A DNA stretch of 51,260 nt from an uncultured Methylophilaceae bacterium. Lineage in GTDB: Bacteria; Pseudomonadota; Gammaproteobacteria; Burkholderiales; Methylophilaceae. A program made the position numbers and the translations under genes. Below are positions 14,898 to 25,646 of this stretch, one piece after another. Position 1 is the stretch's first letter. Each line of letters begins with the position of its first letter. Location of the stretch: assembly GCA_903834185.1 (NCBI GenBank), contig CAILHX010000025.1, positions 1 through 51,260 on the forward strand, written 5' to 3'. The notes beneath the pieces are model-generated. The model saw nothing but the letters and a program-made list of their open reading frames with translations. It did no database searches and had not been told where the DNA came from.

Positions 14898-17450
14898 TTA
14901 AGCTGCCTTCTTCTTGGCGGGAGCTTTCTTTTTGGCAGCAGGTTTTTTTGCCGCAGTTTTTGTGGCGGCTGTCTTTTTTGCAACAGGTTTAGCAGCAGTC
15001 TTGCGAGCAAACGGTTTTTTCGGGCTATCGCCTTTTGCCACTTTTGCAGCAATCAATTCCAAGCCGCGTTCCAGAGTGATCTCATCTACAGTGTCGCCCT
15101 TGGGCAAGGTCGCACGGATTTTTCCATGCTGCACGTACGCACCAAAGCGTCCGTCATAGATGGCGACTTCCTCATCGTCCTGCGGATGCTTGCCTAGTAC
15201 CTTGAGCGCGGTTTGGGTTTTGCCTTGCGCCAGCAGCTCTATAGCGCGGGGCAAATCGACGGTGAATACATTATCACTGCGCGGAATGGATTTGAACGCA
15301 CTATTGTGGTTGAGGTACGGGCCGAAACGGCCTATGCCGGCGGTGATCTTTTTGCCGGTTTCAGGGTGCAAACCAATTTCTCTTGGCAGTGCCAACAGTT
15401 GTTGCGCCACTTCCAGAGTCACTCCGGCAGCCTGAATATCGGCTGGTATGCTGACGCGCTTGGGTTTTTCCTTACCGACTACTTCACCCAACTGCACATA
15501 TGGACCATATGGCCCGACCAGCAACTGGATATCTTTACCCGTGTCCGGATCCTGCCCCAGTAATGTTGGGGCGGGGCGCTCGCTGCCGCCGTCAGCATTA
15601 CGTACATAATCGCATTCAGGATATCCCGTGCAGCCGATGAAACTGCCGCGTTTGCCTAATCTCTTGTTGAGTGGCTTGCCGCATTTCGGGCAGGCCTCAT
15701 CCAGCATTTCTGTGCCGGGACGGTCTACTTCCTGCTTGCTTAAAAGTTGCTGGTTAAAACCCTGCCAGAAATTGTCCAATACCGGAATCCACTCACGCAC
15801 GCCATCGGCAATATCATCCAGCTCGCTTTCCAGCTTGGCGGTAAAGTCGTAATCCACGTATTTGGTGAAGTGTTCGGTCAAGAATTTATTTACCACACGA
15901 CCAACATCGGTAGGGGTAAAGCGTTTCTGATCAAGCAGCACATACTCGCGGTCCTGCAGGGTGGAAATGATGCTGGCATAGGTAGATGGACGCCCGATGC
16001 CGTATTCCTCCAGTGTTTTCACTAGGCTGGCTTCCGAGTAACGAGGAGGCGGCTCGGTAAAGTGCTGCTCGCCGAATATCTTGTCTATATCGAGTGCTTC
16101 GCCAACTTCCATGGGCGGTAGCTTGAGTTCGTCTTCTTCTTCCTCGTCGTCCGTGCCTTCTATATACACCGCGATAAAGCCGGGGAATATCATGGTCTGG
16201 CCGGTGGCGCGGAACAGGTTTGCATCACCGCCCACGGCGATGTCTATGCTCACTGCATCAAACCTTGCAGGTGACATCTGGCAGGCCAGCGCGCGCTTCC
16301 ATATCATTTGGTACAGCTTGAACTGTTCCGGAGTCAAAAAGGTGCGCAAGCTCTCAGGGGAGCGGTTGATATCGGTTGGGCGTATCGCTTCATGCGCCTC
16401 TTGTGCGCTCTTGGATTTGGTCTTGTACATGATGGGCGATTTCGGCAGGTAATCCGCCTCGAAATTGCCTTTGATGTACTGGCGTATCTGCATGACCGCT
16501 TCTGCCGCCAGGCTGAACGAGTCTGTACGCATATAGGTGATCAGACCTACCGTGCCGCTGCCTATGGCGACACCTTCGTATAGCTGCTGGGCGATACGCA
16601 TTGCCCGGCTGGTGGTGAAACCCAGCTTGCGCACCGCTTCCTGTTGCAAAGTAGAGGTGGTAAAAGGCGCAGCAGGACTGCGTTGCTTTTGCTTTTTTTC
16701 CACGCGCGTCACTTGTGCTTTACCGGCACTGGCAGCCAGTAGCTTTCCGACAACTTCCTGTTGTCCGGTTTCACTATTGATATCGAACTGTTCCAGTTTC
16801 TTGCCCTGATATTGCACCAGCTTGGCATTGATCAACTTGGCTTGTTTGCGCGCATTGAGGTGTATGCTCCAGTACTCGCGTTGCTGGAAAGCTTCGATTT
16901 CCAGCTCGCGCTCCACGATCAGCCTTAATGCCGGACTTTGCACGCGTCCTGCAGACAGTCCGCGACGTATCTTCTTCCACAATAATGGGGACAGGTTGAA
17001 TCCAACCAGATAGTCCAGGGCTCTGCGCGCTTGTTGCGCATTCACCAGCGGCATCGCGATGGCGCGCGGATTATCTACTGCGTGTTGCACCGCGGTTTTG
17101 GTAATCTCGTTAAATACTACCCTTTGTAGCGGTTTGCCTTTGAGTAACTTTTTCTTTTCCAGAATTTCTGCAATGTGCCAGGCAATGGCTTCACCTTCGC
17201 GGTCCGGGTCGGTCGCCAGCAGGATCTGATCAGCGGTTTTAACTGCTTTGGCGATTGCATCTACATGTTTTGAGTTGCGATCGATGATCTCGTACTGCAT
17301 GGTGTAACCATGGTCGGTATCCACCGCTCCGTTTTTCGGGATCAGGTCGCGAACATGGCCGTACGAAGCAAGAATGACATAGTCTTTGCCCAGATATTTG
17401 TTCAGGGTCTTGGCCTTGGATGGCGATTCGACGATGAGCAGTTTGGACAT
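14898..17450 (-). CDS. topA: DNA topoisomerase I
   Basis: Type IA topoisomerase of 850 residues that relaxes negative supercoils. The N-terminal TOPRIM domain has ESPSKAKTLNKYL and DPDREGEAIAWH. The active-site Tyr is in GLITYMRTDS (about 310). One C4 zinc finger follows (CPKCG...GCTGYPECDY, about 590-625), then topoisomerase C-terminal repeats (GPYGPYVQLGE, GRFGPYLNHN, GRFGAYVQHG). The last ~45 residues are almost only Lys, Ala, Pro and Thr, a histone H1-like tail. Fewer zinc fingers than E. coli TopA, as in many betaproteobacteria. Ends beside a bidirectional terminator. Confidence 0.97.
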   Translation of the reverse strand: MSKLLIVESPSKAKTLNKYLGKDYVILASYGHVRDLIPKNGAVDTDHGYTMQYEIIDRNSKHVDAIAKAVKTADQILLATDPDREGEAIAWHIAEILEKKKLLKGKPLQRVVFNEITKTAVQHAVDNPRAIAMPLVNAQQARRALDYLVGFNLSPLLWKKIRRGLSAGRVQSPALRLIVERELEIEAFQQREYWSIHLNARKQAKLINAKLVQYQGKKLEQFDINSETGQQEVVGKLLAASAGKAQVTRVEKKQKQRSPAAPFTTSTLQQEAVRKLGFTTSRAMRIAQQLYEGVAIGSGTVGLITYMRTDSFSLAAEAVMQIRQYIKGNFEADYLPKSPIMYKTKSKSAQEAHEAIRPTDINRSPESLRTFLTPEQFKLYQMIWKRALACQMSPARFDAVSIDIAVGGDANLFRATGQTMIFPGFIAVYIEGTDDEEEEDELKLPPMEVGEALDIDKIFGEQHFTEPPPRYSEASLVKTLEEYGIGRPSTYASIISTLQDREYVLLDQKRFTPTDVGRVVNKFLTEHFTKYVDYDFTAKLESELDDIADGVREWIPVLDNFWQGFNQQLLSKQEVDRPGTEMLDEACPKCGKPLNKRLGKRGSFIGCTGYPECDYVRNADGGSERPAPTLLGQDPDTGKDIQLLVGPYGPYVQLGEVVGKEKPKRVSIPADIQAAGVTLEVAQQLLALPREIGLHPETGKKITAGIGRFGPYLNHNSAFKSIPRSDNVFTVDLPRAIELLAQGKTQTALKVLGKHPQDDEEVAIYDGRFGAYVQHGKIRATLPKGDTVDEITLERGLELIAAKVAKGDSPKKPFARKTAAKPVAKKTAATKTAAKKPAAKKKAPAKKKAA

Positions 17451-17508
17451 GAGGGAGTTATTCTTGGGTTAAGGAGCGGCAGATAATAAGAGCAAAGCCT
17501 TGAGATAA

Positions 17509-18417
17509 TCAAGAAGTTTGACGCAAGAATTGAATCCGATCTCCATTTTTTTCAGATAATGTCAACGCCACTGGTGTATGTTGTAGCTCAACATCTTCAT
17601 CAAACAATAAATCTTCATCAGTGGTTTGCATCGAACTCAAGCCTTTGAAATCAAACAATTCCGTATCGGCAAGATGGGACGGAGCGACATTGGTGATCGC
17701 GCGGAAAATCTTCTCTATGCGTCCAGGAAACTCTTTCTCCCAGGAAGACAGCATATTTTTGATATGTTGCCGTTGCAGATTCTGTTGCGAGCCGCACGAG
17801 TCGCATGGAATGATGGGATATTGCATGTGTTGCGCGAATTTGGCGATATCTTTTTCCGCGCAGTAAGCCAGCGGACGTATGACAATATGCGCGCCATCGT
17901 TGGTGGCGAACTTGGGTGGCATGGCCTTGAGCTTTGCGCCAAAGAACATATTGAGGAATAGCGTTTCCACAATATCGTCCCGGTGGTGTCCAAGCACTAT
18001 CTTTTGTGCCCCCAGCTCTTTGGCAACGCGGTAGATTACGCCACGTCGCAGGCGCGAACAAAGCGAGCAGGTGGTTTTACCTTCAGGAATTTTTTCTTTG
18101 ACGATGGAATAGGTATCCGCTTCCACAATGCGAAAATCCACCCCCAGCGCAGCAAGATAATCCGGCAGGATATGCGCCGGGAAACCAGGTTGCTTTTGAT
18201 CCAGATTCATGGCGATCAGCTTGAAATCTATAGGCGCGCGTTGCTGCAAGGCCATCAACATGCTCAACATGGTGTAGGAGTCTTTGCCGCCGCTCAGGCA
18301 CAGCAGCAGGGTGTCGCCATCTTCTATCATGTTGAAGTCGCTGATTGCCCTGCCGACATTGGTTTGCAGTTTGTTGCGCAGTTTAAGCGCGTTACCGGTG
18401 AGATTTGGTGTCGTCAT
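17509..18417 (-). CDS. ttcA: tRNA 2-thiocytidine(32) synthetase TtcA
   Basis: ATP- and iron-sulfur-dependent enzyme that thiolates C32 of certain tRNAs. 302 residues: PP-loop SGGKDS (42-47), Cys pair [11 protein letters not shown] (about 116 and 119) and a third Cys in IIPCDSCGS for the cluster, plus [15 protein letters not shown]. It is cotranscribed with the upstream pteridine reductase-like gene, 8 bp apart. Confidence 0.94.
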   Translation of the reverse strand: MTTPNLTGNALKLRNKLQTNVGRAISDFNMIEDGDTLLLCLSGGKDSYTMLSMLMALQQRAPIDFKLIAMNLDQKQPGFPAHILPDYLAALGVDFRIVEADTYSIVKEKIPEGKTTCSLCSRLRRGVIYRVAKELGAQKIVLGHHRDDIVETLFLNMFFGAKLKAMPPKFATNDGAHIVIRPLAYCAEKDIAKFAQHMQYPIIPCDSCGSQQNLQRQHIKNMLSSWEKEFPGRIEKIFRAITNVAPSHLADTELFDFKGLSSMQTTDEDLLFDEDVELQHTPVALTLSEKNGDRIQFLRQTS

Positions 18418-18425
18418 GTTGAAGG

Positions 18426-19166
18426 TTATAGATTAATCGAGCGGCCACCATCTACCGCAATCACTTGTCCCGTCACAAACGGTGCATCATTGATCAGAAA
18501 GCGCACGGCGCGTGCCACATCTTCAGGTTCGCCTATCCTATTCAACAGGGTTTGCGCGACGACTTTTTGCCGGTAATCCTCATCGAATTGCGGGTTGTCT
18601 TCAGGCCACAGTACCGGGCCGGGGGCAACGGCATTCACTCTTACTTCGGGAGCCAGATCCTTGGCCAAAGCAAGGGTCAGCGTCATCAGTCCCCCTTTGG
18701 CAATGCTGTACACCATATAATCCTTTTTTGGCTGCTCCACATGCATATCGGTGATGTTGACTATGCAACCCCGGCGCTTCCTCAACTCAGGGGCTGCTGC
18801 CTGTGAAAGAAATAAAGGTGCCCGTAGATTGGTGCCCAGAAGATTATCCCAATCGTCGGCCGTAATGCTGCCTATCTCTGTGGCGTAATAACTGGAGGCA
18901 TTATTGATCAGTACGTCCAGTCCGCCAAAATGTCGCACGGTCTCCTTCACCAGCTGCTGCAATGCCGCCAGATCAAGCAAGTCCGCCTGAAAAATGGCTG
19001 CTGAATCGGGGCGTATGCCATTCAACTCGGCCTGCAGGGCCTTTGCATCCTGAACAGAGCTGCGATAATGAATCATTACCTTGTACCCGCTCGCATGTAT
19101 CAGGCGGGTGATCGTTGCACCTACGCGTTTGGCACCGCCGGTAATGAGAATGATTTTGTCTGTCAT
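18426..19166 (-). CDS. pteridine reductase-like short-chain dehydrogenase
   Basis: 246 residues, classical [11 protein letters not shown] at 9-16, where the Arg following the Gly-rich loop marks NADPH use and the FolM/PTR1 type; NNASSYY; and the catalytic YSIAKGG. Family members reduce dihydrobiopterin or dihydrofolate, so the likely role is tetrahydropterin or tetrahydrofolate supply. Substrate cannot be told from sequence; general SDR activity is the alternative. It is first of a two-gene unit with ttcA. Confidence 0.8.
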   Translation of the reverse strand: MTDKIILITGGAKRVGATITRLIHASGYKVMIHYRSSVQDAKALQAELNGIRPDSAAIFQADLLDLAALQQLVKETVRHFGGLDVLINNASSYYATEIGSITADDWDNLLGTNLRAPLFLSQAAAPELRKRRGCIVNITDMHVEQPKKDYMVYSIAKGGLMTLTLALAKDLAPEVRVNAVAPGPVLWPEDNPQFDEDYRQKVVAQTLLNRIGEPEDVARAVRFLINDAPFVTGQVIAVDGGRSINL

Positions 19167-19233
19167 GATGTCGCTTTGGTAAAAGTCTATGCAATGCTAC
19201 AGATTAATTCGCGGGCTATAATGTAGCACAGCC

Positions 19234-20397
19234 ATGAGTTCCCTACCCTCCCCATCGCCCGCCGCACTCGCCCACAGTGAATTGCTTTGTAAGCTGATTT
19301 CTGCAGAAGTTCAGGAAAATAACGGCTGGATCAGCTTTGCGCATTTCATGAACCTGGCGCTATATGCACCGGGCTTGGGTTACTACAGTGCGGGATTGCA
19401 GAAATTCGGCAAGGATGGAGACTTTGTCACTGCGCCCGAAATCTCCCCATTATTTGGGCGCTGTCTGGCAAGGCAGGCGATGCAGATACTCACTGCGGTA
19501 GGTGGCGATATTCTGGAATTGGGTGCAGGTAGCGGCAAACTGGCGGTTGATCTGATTATGGAGTTGGATGCGTTAGGGTGTTTGCCTGAGCATTATTTGA
19601 TACTGGAACCCAGTGCCAGTTTGCGTCAGGCTCAGCAACAAAAAGTTGCGGACGAATTGCCCGTACACTTGGCGCAGAATATAGTATGGCTCGACACATT
19701 GCCTGAACAATTCGCCGGGTTGGTGATAGGAAACGAAGTGCTGGATGCCATGCCTGTGCATCTGGTTGCGCACACCAGAGAATCTGCCGGTACTCTCTCC
19801 GAGCTTGGTATCGGGGTCGAGAGCCAACGATTTGTCTGGCGCGATATTCCCCTGGCGCAGGGGCATTTGCAAGATACGGTCAACGCATTGAATCTACCCG
19901 AAGGCTATCTGGCAGAGATCAATCTGGCAGCGCCGGCACTGGTTGCCAGCCTGGCCAGCGTGCTTGAGCGAGGCGCAATATTGCTGCTGGATTATGGTTT
20001 TCCGCAGCGCGAGTATTACCATCCACAGCGCGAACATGGCACCTTGATGTGTCATTATCGGCATCATGCCCATAATGATCCGTTGTTGTATCCGGGCTTG
20101 CAGGACATCACCGCGCATGTCGATTTTACTGCCATCGCTGCAGCTGCACAGGAAAACGGGCTGAACTTGCTGGGCTATAGTTCTCAAGCCCAATTCCTGA
20201 TTGCCTGTGGCATTACCGACCTGCTGGCGGAGACACTGCAGGAAGAGGTCGCCAGCTATATGCGGCAAGTAGCTGCGGCACAAAAACTGTTGTCACCGGC
20301 AGAGATGGGTGAGCTGTTCAAGGTAATCGCGCTGGGCAAGAACATCAACATATCGCTACTGGGGTTTGCCCAGGGCGACCAAAGATATAAGTTGTAA
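19234..20397 (+). CDS. MidA/NDUFAF7-family SAM-dependent methyltransferase
   Basis: 387 residues. It has the conserved N-terminal segment [24 protein letters not shown], then [16 protein letters not shown], the SAM site [15 protein letters not shown] (about 90-105) and [11 protein letters not shown]. The mitochondrial homologue NDUFAF7 methylates an Arg of complex I subunit NDUFS2; the bacterial substrate is not established. A TATAAT box at 19217-19222 lies only 11 bp before the ATG, so the transcript may have a very short leader. It is separated from trmB by 31 bp. Confidence 0.88.
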   Translation: MSSLPSPSPAALAHSELLCKLISAEVQENNGWISFAHFMNLALYAPGLGYYSAGLQKFGKDGDFVTAPEISPLFGRCLARQAMQILTAVGGDILELGAGSGKLAVDLIMELDALGCLPEHYLILEPSASLRQAQQQKVADELPVHLAQNIVWLDTLPEQFAGLVIGNEVLDAMPVHLVAHTRESAGTLSELGIGVESQRFVWRDIPLAQGHLQDTVNALNLPEGYLAEINLAAPALVASLASVLERGAILLLDYGFPQREYYHPQREHGTLMCHYRHHAHNDPLLYPGLQDITAHVDFTAIAAAAQENGLNLLGYSSQAQFLIACGITDLLAETLQEEVASYMRQVAAAQKLLSPAEMGELFKVIALGKNINISLLGFAQGDQRYKL

Positions 20398-20428
20398 GCC
20401 ATTAAACGATACCGTTAAGTTAACAACC

Positions 20429-21115
20429 ATGACCACTGAAAAATCTGAAAACCATCGTAGCATCAGAAGCTTTGTGTTGCGTCAGGGGCGCATCTCCACC
20501 GCGCAGCAAAAAGCTTATGACGAGTTGTTACCGCGTTACAGCATCGCCTACAGCAAACAGATCATGGATTTGGATCAGCTATTCGGTCGCAACGCACCCC
20601 GCATACTCGAGATCGGCTTTGGCATGGGCACTGCGACCGCGCATATCGCAAAAATGCAGCCCGAGCAGGATTATCTAGGAGTAGAAGTGCATACGCCGGG
20701 GGTGGGCGCTTTGATGCGTTTGCTGGCTGCGGAAGATTTAAGCAATGTGCGCATCATCCAGCACGATGCTGTCGAAGTGCTGCGCGACATGATAGCGCCG
20801 GGCGTGCTGGATGGGGTACACATCTTCTTTCCCGATCCCTGGCCGAAAAAACGTCATCACAAGCGCCGCCTGATCCAGGCCGGGCTTTTACAATTACTGG
20901 CATCACGCCTCAAGATCGGCGGCTATTTGCACCTGGCAACTGATTGGCAGGAATATGCAGAGTGGATATTGGAATTGCTGAACGCCGAGACTATGCTCAA
21001 GAACACGGCTGCCGATTACGCTGCCAAGCCGGCATATCGACCCGAGACTAAATTCGAGAGGCGTGGTCTAAACCTGGGTCACGGCGTCTGTGATATCGTC
21101 TTTCACCGGATTTAA
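20429..21115 (+). CDS. trmB: tRNA (guanine-N7-)-methyltransferase TrmB
   Basis: Forms m7G46 in the tRNA variable loop using SAM. 228 residues: SAM motif [28 protein letters not shown], the signature [25 protein letters not shown], and the C-terminal TKFERRG. ATG 20429 (MTTEKSENH) is chosen over an upstream extension that overlaps the previous gene. Its last 48 bp overlap the end of engB on the other strand. Confidence 0.95.
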   Translation: MTTEKSENHRSIRSFVLRQGRISTAQQKAYDELLPRYSIAYSKQIMDLDQLFGRNAPRILEIGFGMGTATAHIAKMQPEQDYLGVEVHTPGVGALMRLLAAEDLSNVRIIQHDAVEVLRDMIAPGVLDGVHIFFPDPWPKKRHHKRRLIQAGLLQLLASRLKIGGYLHLATDWQEYAEWILELLNAETMLKNTAADYAAKPAYRPETKFERRGLNLGHGVCDIVFHRI

Positions 21116-21697
21116 CCAGCCGCCAATCACCTTGTCTGCTTCATCGACACCCTGTTTTTTCAGGCTGGAAAAAAGTTGTACCGTGCAGGTGTTGGCGAAT
21201 TTGGCAAGTTCTGCTTGCACTGCACGCAGTGTTTTGATGCTTTCGCTTTTGGACAGCTTGTCCGACTTGGTCAGCAGGATATGCACCGGTTTGCCGGTAG
21301 GCAGGAACCAATTCAGCATCTGCCAATCAAGTGGCTGTAGGGGGTGGCGGGCATCCATCACCAATACCAGGCCATGCAAGCTGAAGCGTTCGGACAAGTA
21401 GGCCGAGAGTACTTGTTGCCAATGATTGCGTAAAGCTTCCGGTACCTTGGCGTAACCGTACCCCGGTAAGTCCACCAGATATTTTTCATCGCCCAGGCTG
21501 AAAAAATTGATGAGTTGGGTACGCCCGGGCTGTTTGCTGACATAAGCTAGCCGGTTATGGTCTGCCAAGGTATTGATCGCGCTGGATTTGCCTGCATTGG
21601 AGCGTCCGGCAAAGGCGATCTCGATGCCTATGGCAGGTGGAAGGTCGCGCAGGTAATGGGCAGAAGCGTGGTAAACGGCGTTACGAAATAGACTCAT
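21068..21697 (-). CDS. engB: ribosome-biogenesis GTPase EngB (YihA/YsxC)
   Basis: 209 residues. An essential small GTPase acting in 50S assembly. G1 GRSNAGKSS (32-40), G2 region with [10 protein letters not shown]3 DLPGYG, G4 TKSD and an SSLKK-type G5 are all visible. The gene after it is a cytochrome c4, divergently transcribed. Its C-terminal 16 codons overlap trmB antisense; the overlapping tail (after GGWLNP) is beyond the conserved domain. Confidence 0.95.
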   Translation of the reverse strand: MSLFRNAVYHASAHYLRDLPPAIGIEIAFAGRSNAGKSSAINTLADHNRLAYVSKQPGRTQLINFFSLGDEKYLVDLPGYGYAKVPEALRNHWQQVLSAYLSERFSLHGLVLVMDARHPLQPLDWQMLNWFLPTGKPVHILLTKSDKLSKSESIKTLRAVQAELAKFANTCTVQLFSSLKKQGVDEADKVIGGWLNPVKDDITDAVTQV

Positions 21698-21799
21698 GTG
21701 AAAAATGCTATCACGTCTTACCGATATTCTATAAAATTAGCCCCATATTATTTACGATTTACTATTTCGCCCATGACTTCACGTGGCAGGAGCAAAGAA

Positions 21800-22411
21800 A
21801 TGAGATTTTTAGTGGTATTGGCGGGTTTGTTTTGTATCACGTTGGCAGCAAGTGCAGCTGACGCGCCTGCGGGCGATGCAGCTACCAAGGCGGAGACTAC
21901 AGCAAAGTCAGTTTGTGCGGCTTGCCATGGCGCGGATGGCAACAGTGCTGCGTCTACTTTCCCCAAACTGGCTGGGCAGCAAGCGGCTTATATTGTCAAA
22001 CAGCTTTCCAACTTCAAGGACGGTTCGCGTGACAATCCGGTGATGAAGCCTATCGCTTCCAGTCTTTCACCTGAGGATATGCAAGGTCTGGCGACTTATT
22101 TCTCTTCGCAAAAAAGTAAAGAGGCAGGCGCAAAAACCAATGGGGTTGGCTCATTGGGTGAAAAGATTTACCGGGGCGGCATTGCTGCCAATAAGGTACC
22201 CGCATGTGCGGCATGTCACTCGCCGAATGGTGCCGGTATTCCGATACGCTTTCCGCGTCTGTCCGGGCAATATGCAGATTACACGCTGGCACAGTTGCAG
22301 GCGTTCAGTTCGGGCACACGTGCCAACGGGCCTATGATGAAGATGATCGCATCGCGCCTCTCAGCTGATGAAATGGCTGCAGTTGCTGATTATATTCAGG
22401 GCCTGCGGTAG
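21800..22411 (+). CDS. dihaem cytochrome c4
   Basis: 203 residues. Signal peptide (FLVVLAGLFCITLAASA), then two homologous haem domains, each with CAACH (about residues 39 and 137) and an axial Met in PVMKPIAS and PMMKMIAS, the cytochrome c4 arrangement. In betaproteobacteria it passes electrons from the bc1 complex to terminal oxidases. AGGAG lies 7 nt before ATG 21800. The next genes are the haem-attachment factors ResB/CcsB, which would mature this protein. Confidence 0.92.
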   Translation: MRFLVVLAGLFCITLAASAADAPAGDAATKAETTAKSVCAACHGADGNSAASTFPKLAGQQAAYIVKQLSNFKDGSRDNPVMKPIASSLSPEDMQGLATYFSSQKSKEAGAKTNGVGSLGEKIYRGGIAANKVPACAACHSPNGAGIPIRFPRLSGQYADYTLAQLQAFSSGTRANGPMMKMIASRLSADEMAAVADYIQGLR

Positions 22412-22432
22412 TCCGAATCTGTTTTTCCGCGT

Positions 22433-22464
22433 TAAGGGGTGGCGAGGCCGCCCCTTATTCTTTT
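22433..22464 (+). terminator. intrinsic terminator after cytochrome c4
   Basis: An 11-bp stem (TAAGGGGTGGC / GCCGCCCCTTA, one G-U pair) with loop GAG is followed by TTCTTTT. Confidence 0.85.
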
Positions 22465-22509
22465 GAGCGCATTAGTTTTCCAAATCAGATAAATCTTGTC
22501 TAATCAATC

Positions 22510-24459
22510 TTGAAACGTCCTAACCACAGTAATTCCCGCGAATTCTACGAACTGATCAGTTCGATGCGATTCGCCATTAGCATGCTCACGGTGCTGGGAA
22601 TTGCTTCTATTGTGGGTACCGTACTCAAACAGAATGAACCGTATCCCAACTACATCATCCAATTCGGCCAATTCTGGTTTGCTGCATTTGAAAAACTGGG
22701 CTTATTTGACGTTTATCACAGTGGCTGGTTTTTAGTCATTCTGGGATTTCTGGTGGTGTCCACCAGTCTGTGCGTTTCTCGCAACTCGCCATCCATGATA
22801 CGTGAGATGCGTGCCTGGCGTGAGCACGTGACAGAGACTTCGCTGCGGCTGTTCAACCATAAGCAGGAATACGTGCTCGCGCAAGCCGTGGATCCGGCCA
22901 AGCTGTATCAGTTTCTGGAAGTGAACGGATTCCGCCATCGCACCCTGCCACGCGAGGATGGCACGCTGATCGTGGCAAAAGCAGGTAGCGCGCATAGGCT
23001 GGGTTATATCTTCACCCATACCGCCATTATCATCATCTGCCTGGGTGGTCTGATGGACGGCAATCTGTGGTTGAAGGCACGTGAGATGATGGGGCAGATC
23101 AAAATCGAGGATAGGGATATCCCGGTAAGCGCCGTCCCCGCCATCAGTCGTTTGGATGCAAGCAACCCGTCGTTCCGCGGCAATATGACCATTCCAGAGG
23201 GCGGCAGCGGCAGCGTAGCCTATCTGCGGGTGCGTGACGGTTATCTGATACAGGAACTGCCTTTTTCCATTGCGCTTAAAAAATTCACGATTGAGCACTA
23301 TGCCACCGGACAGCCAAAATCGTTTGCCAGCGATGTGCTGATTTTCGACCCCAAGCGAGACCAGCCGCTGCAGGCTACCATCAAAGTCAACCACCCGCTT
23401 ACCTATAACGGCATCGCCATTTATCAATCCGACGTGCAGGATGGTGGTTCCGCGATCACCTTTACCGGCTGGCAGTTGTCAGGCAGCAATGCCAAACCGT
23501 TCACCACCAGCGGCGAAGTATTCAAATCATACAACCTGCCCACGGCAACCGAACCTCTGACGCTGGAAGTAGAAGACTTCCGCATTTTTAACGTACTGAA
23601 CATGAGTCTCAAAGGCAAGCCGCAGAACGTAGGCCCCAGCATCACTTACAAATTGCGTGATAGTCAGGGACAGGCACATGAATATATGAACTACATGATG
23701 CCGATGCAACTGGGCGGGCGTTTTTATCTCATCTCCGGCATGCGCGGTGCGCCAAATGAAGAATACCGTTACTTGCGATTCCCGCTGGACGAAGATAACG
23801 ATATCAAGAGCTTCATGCAATGGCGTGCATTGATCAGTGATCCGGCACAACAGAAAATCATCGCAGCAAAACTGGCGGACAGGGCTTTCGCAGGCAGGAA
23901 GCAGGATAACGAGTTACACCAGAAATTTGCAACCAGCGTGGTTCAACTGATGCAGTTGTTTGCCAGAGGCGGATTCAATGGGCTCGCAAGTTTTATTGAA
24001 AAGGCCGTGCCTGCGGCAGATCAGGAAAAAGCGGCAACCTCATATATCAAGATCATGGAAAGTGCAGCATACGAGGCTTATATCATCAGCCAGCAACAGA
24101 TGGGAAAAACGCCCAAAGCAGATGCGGTCAGCGCCGATTTCGTACGCGACGGCCTGAGTGCCGTGAGTGATAGTTTCTTTTACGGCGCACCGTTTTACCT
24201 GCAAATGACTGACTTCAAGCAGCGCCAGGCGAGCGGTTTGCAATTGACACGCTCTCCCGGTAAAAATTGGGTGTATGGTGGCTCCGTGCTATTGGTAATC
24301 GGTATCTTCGCCATGTTGTTCATCCGCGAACGTCGAGTCTGGCTACTGGTCAAATCCGACAAGCTGCTGTTTGCCATGTCTGCAGCACGCAAGAGTCGTG
24401 AGTTTGAAGCAGAATTTGCCCGCTTCAAAGGTAGGCTGCAACAAATCCTGGAGACATAA
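22510..24459 (+). CDS. resB: cytochrome c biogenesis protein ResB (Ccs1)
   Basis: 649 residues; half of the system II cytochrome c synthetase, which delivers haem and attaches it to apocytochromes at the outer face of the inner membrane. Membrane segments near residues 15-35, 65-85 and 155-175, a large periplasmic region, and a last segment near 600. The conserved start SSMRFAISMLTVLGIASIVGT is present. TTG 22510 is the start that keeps the family N-terminus (REFYELISSM); no strong ribosome site is seen. The system II partner ccsB follows after 1 bp. Confidence 0.93.
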   Translation: MKRPNHSNSREFYELISSMRFAISMLTVLGIASIVGTVLKQNEPYPNYIIQFGQFWFAAFEKLGLFDVYHSGWFLVILGFLVVSTSLCVSRNSPSMIREMRAWREHVTETSLRLFNHKQEYVLAQAVDPAKLYQFLEVNGFRHRTLPREDGTLIVAKAGSAHRLGYIFTHTAIIIICLGGLMDGNLWLKAREMMGQIKIEDRDIPVSAVPAISRLDASNPSFRGNMTIPEGGSGSVAYLRVRDGYLIQELPFSIALKKFTIEHYATGQPKSFASDVLIFDPKRDQPLQATIKVNHPLTYNGIAIYQSDVQDGGSAITFTGWQLSGSNAKPFTTSGEVFKSYNLPTATEPLTLEVEDFRIFNVLNMSLKGKPQNVGPSITYKLRDSQGQAHEYMNYMMPMQLGGRFYLISGMRGAPNEEYRYLRFPLDEDNDIKSFMQWRALISDPAQQKIIAAKLADRAFAGRKQDNELHQKFATSVVQLMQLFARGGFNGLASFIEKAVPAADQEKAATSYIKIMESAAYEAYIISQQQMGKTPKADAVSADFVRDGLSAVSDSFFYGAPFYLQMTDFKQRQASGLQLTRSPGKNWVYGGSVLLVIGIFAMLFIRERRVWLLVKSDKLLFAMSAARKSREFEAEFARFKGRLQQILET

Positions 24460-24460
24460 A

Positions 24461-25609
24461 ATGAATTTCGATGAATTGAATTACCAAGATAAGCAACCGT
24501 TTTTTAAAACCCTCGCCTGGAATGACTGGGCCTTCAGCCTGTTGTTATTACTGGGAAGCTTGTTCTCGCTGCATAAATACGGCAGCTACATGGATGCCTA
24601 TGAGCAGGGTTTTCTGGTTGCCGCGGTCATCGGTTTTTCTGTGTTGGGATGGCGCTGGAAGCCGATACGATTACTGATGATAGCCATTGCCGCATTAAGT
24701 CTGTTCGGCATATCGCAGTATCACGCCGATATGTCCAGAGCCGGGCAAGCGTTCTTCCTCAAATTCTTCTTTGCCAGCCAGACTGCCATCATGTGGATGA
24801 ATGTGCTGTTTGTGCTGGCGATGCTGACTTACTGGTTCGCCATGTTCAGGCGTTCCGAATTCGTCGGAAAAGTCGCGTCCGGCCTGACATGGAGTGCGGT
24901 ATTGATGGGATTTGTCGGCTTGATGGTGCGCTGGTATGAGTCTTATCTGATCGCGCCGGATGTCGGACATATCCCGATCAGCAACCTGTATGAAGTGTTC
25001 ATCCTCTTCTGTTTGATCACATCGCTTTTGTACCTGTATTACGAAGACCGTTTTGCTACACGCCAACTGGGAGGTTTCGTCCTGGTGGTGGTCAATGCGG
25101 CGGTGGGTTTTATTCTTTGGTACACATTCGGGCGCGAGGCGCAAGGCATACAACCGCTGGTTCCCGCATTGCAGAGCTACTGGATGAAGATACACGTCCC
25201 CGCCAACTTTATCGGCTATGGCTCGTTTTCATTGTCGGCGATGGTCGCCAGTGCCTATCTGCTGGCATCGCGCGGCATACTTGCCAGCCGCCTGCCGCCG
25301 CTGGAAGTGCTGGATGACCTGATGTACAAATCCATAGCGATCGGGTTTGCATTTTTCACCATCGCCACCATCCTCGGTGCGATGTGGGCAGCGGAAGCCT
25401 GGGGCGGTTACTGGTCATGGGATCCCAAGGAAACCTGGGCACTGATCGTGTGGCTTAATTATGCAGCATGGCTGCATTTGCGTCTGGTGAAGGGCTTGCG
25501 TGGCAACATGCTGGCCTGGTGGGCATTGATCGGACTACTGGTGACGACTTTCGCCTTTTTGGGCGTCAACATGTTTTTGTCCGGCTTGCATTCTTACGGT
25601 CAACTATAG
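24461..25609 (+). CDS. ccsB: cytochrome c biogenesis protein CcsB/CcsA
   Basis: 382 residues; haem-handling partner of ResB in system II. Eight or so membrane segments, with the periplasmic WWD-type haem-binding motif WGGYWSWDPKETWALIVWL (about 310-330) and conserved His residues in nearby loops (for example WLHLR and LHSYG). Starts 1 bp after resB. A Ccm (system I) set is not present in the window. Confidence 0.94.
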   Translation: MNFDELNYQDKQPFFKTLAWNDWAFSLLLLLGSLFSLHKYGSYMDAYEQGFLVAAVIGFSVLGWRWKPIRLLMIAIAALSLFGISQYHADMSRAGQAFFLKFFFASQTAIMWMNVLFVLAMLTYWFAMFRRSEFVGKVASGLTWSAVLMGFVGLMVRWYESYLIAPDVGHIPISNLYEVFILFCLITSLLYLYYEDRFATRQLGGFVLVVVNAAVGFILWYTFGREAQGIQPLVPALQSYWMKIHVPANFIGYGSFSLSAMVASAYLLASRGILASRLPPLEVLDDLMYKSIAIGFAFFTIATILGAMWAAEAWGGYWSWDPKETWALIVWLNYAAWLHLRLVKGLRGNMLAWWALIGLLVTTFAFLGVNMFLSGLHSYGQL

Positions 25610-25646
25610 AGATATTGTTAACTACAGGCCAGTTTAACCAGAGACC

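Noticed and set aside
19217-19222. TATAAT box before the MidA-type gene as a full promoter
   Set aside because: No -35 or extended -10 is present; recorded only in the gene entry.
22732-23427. 231-residue antisense frame within resB
   Set aside because: Resb is continuous and conserved on the plus strand; the antisense frame has no family features.
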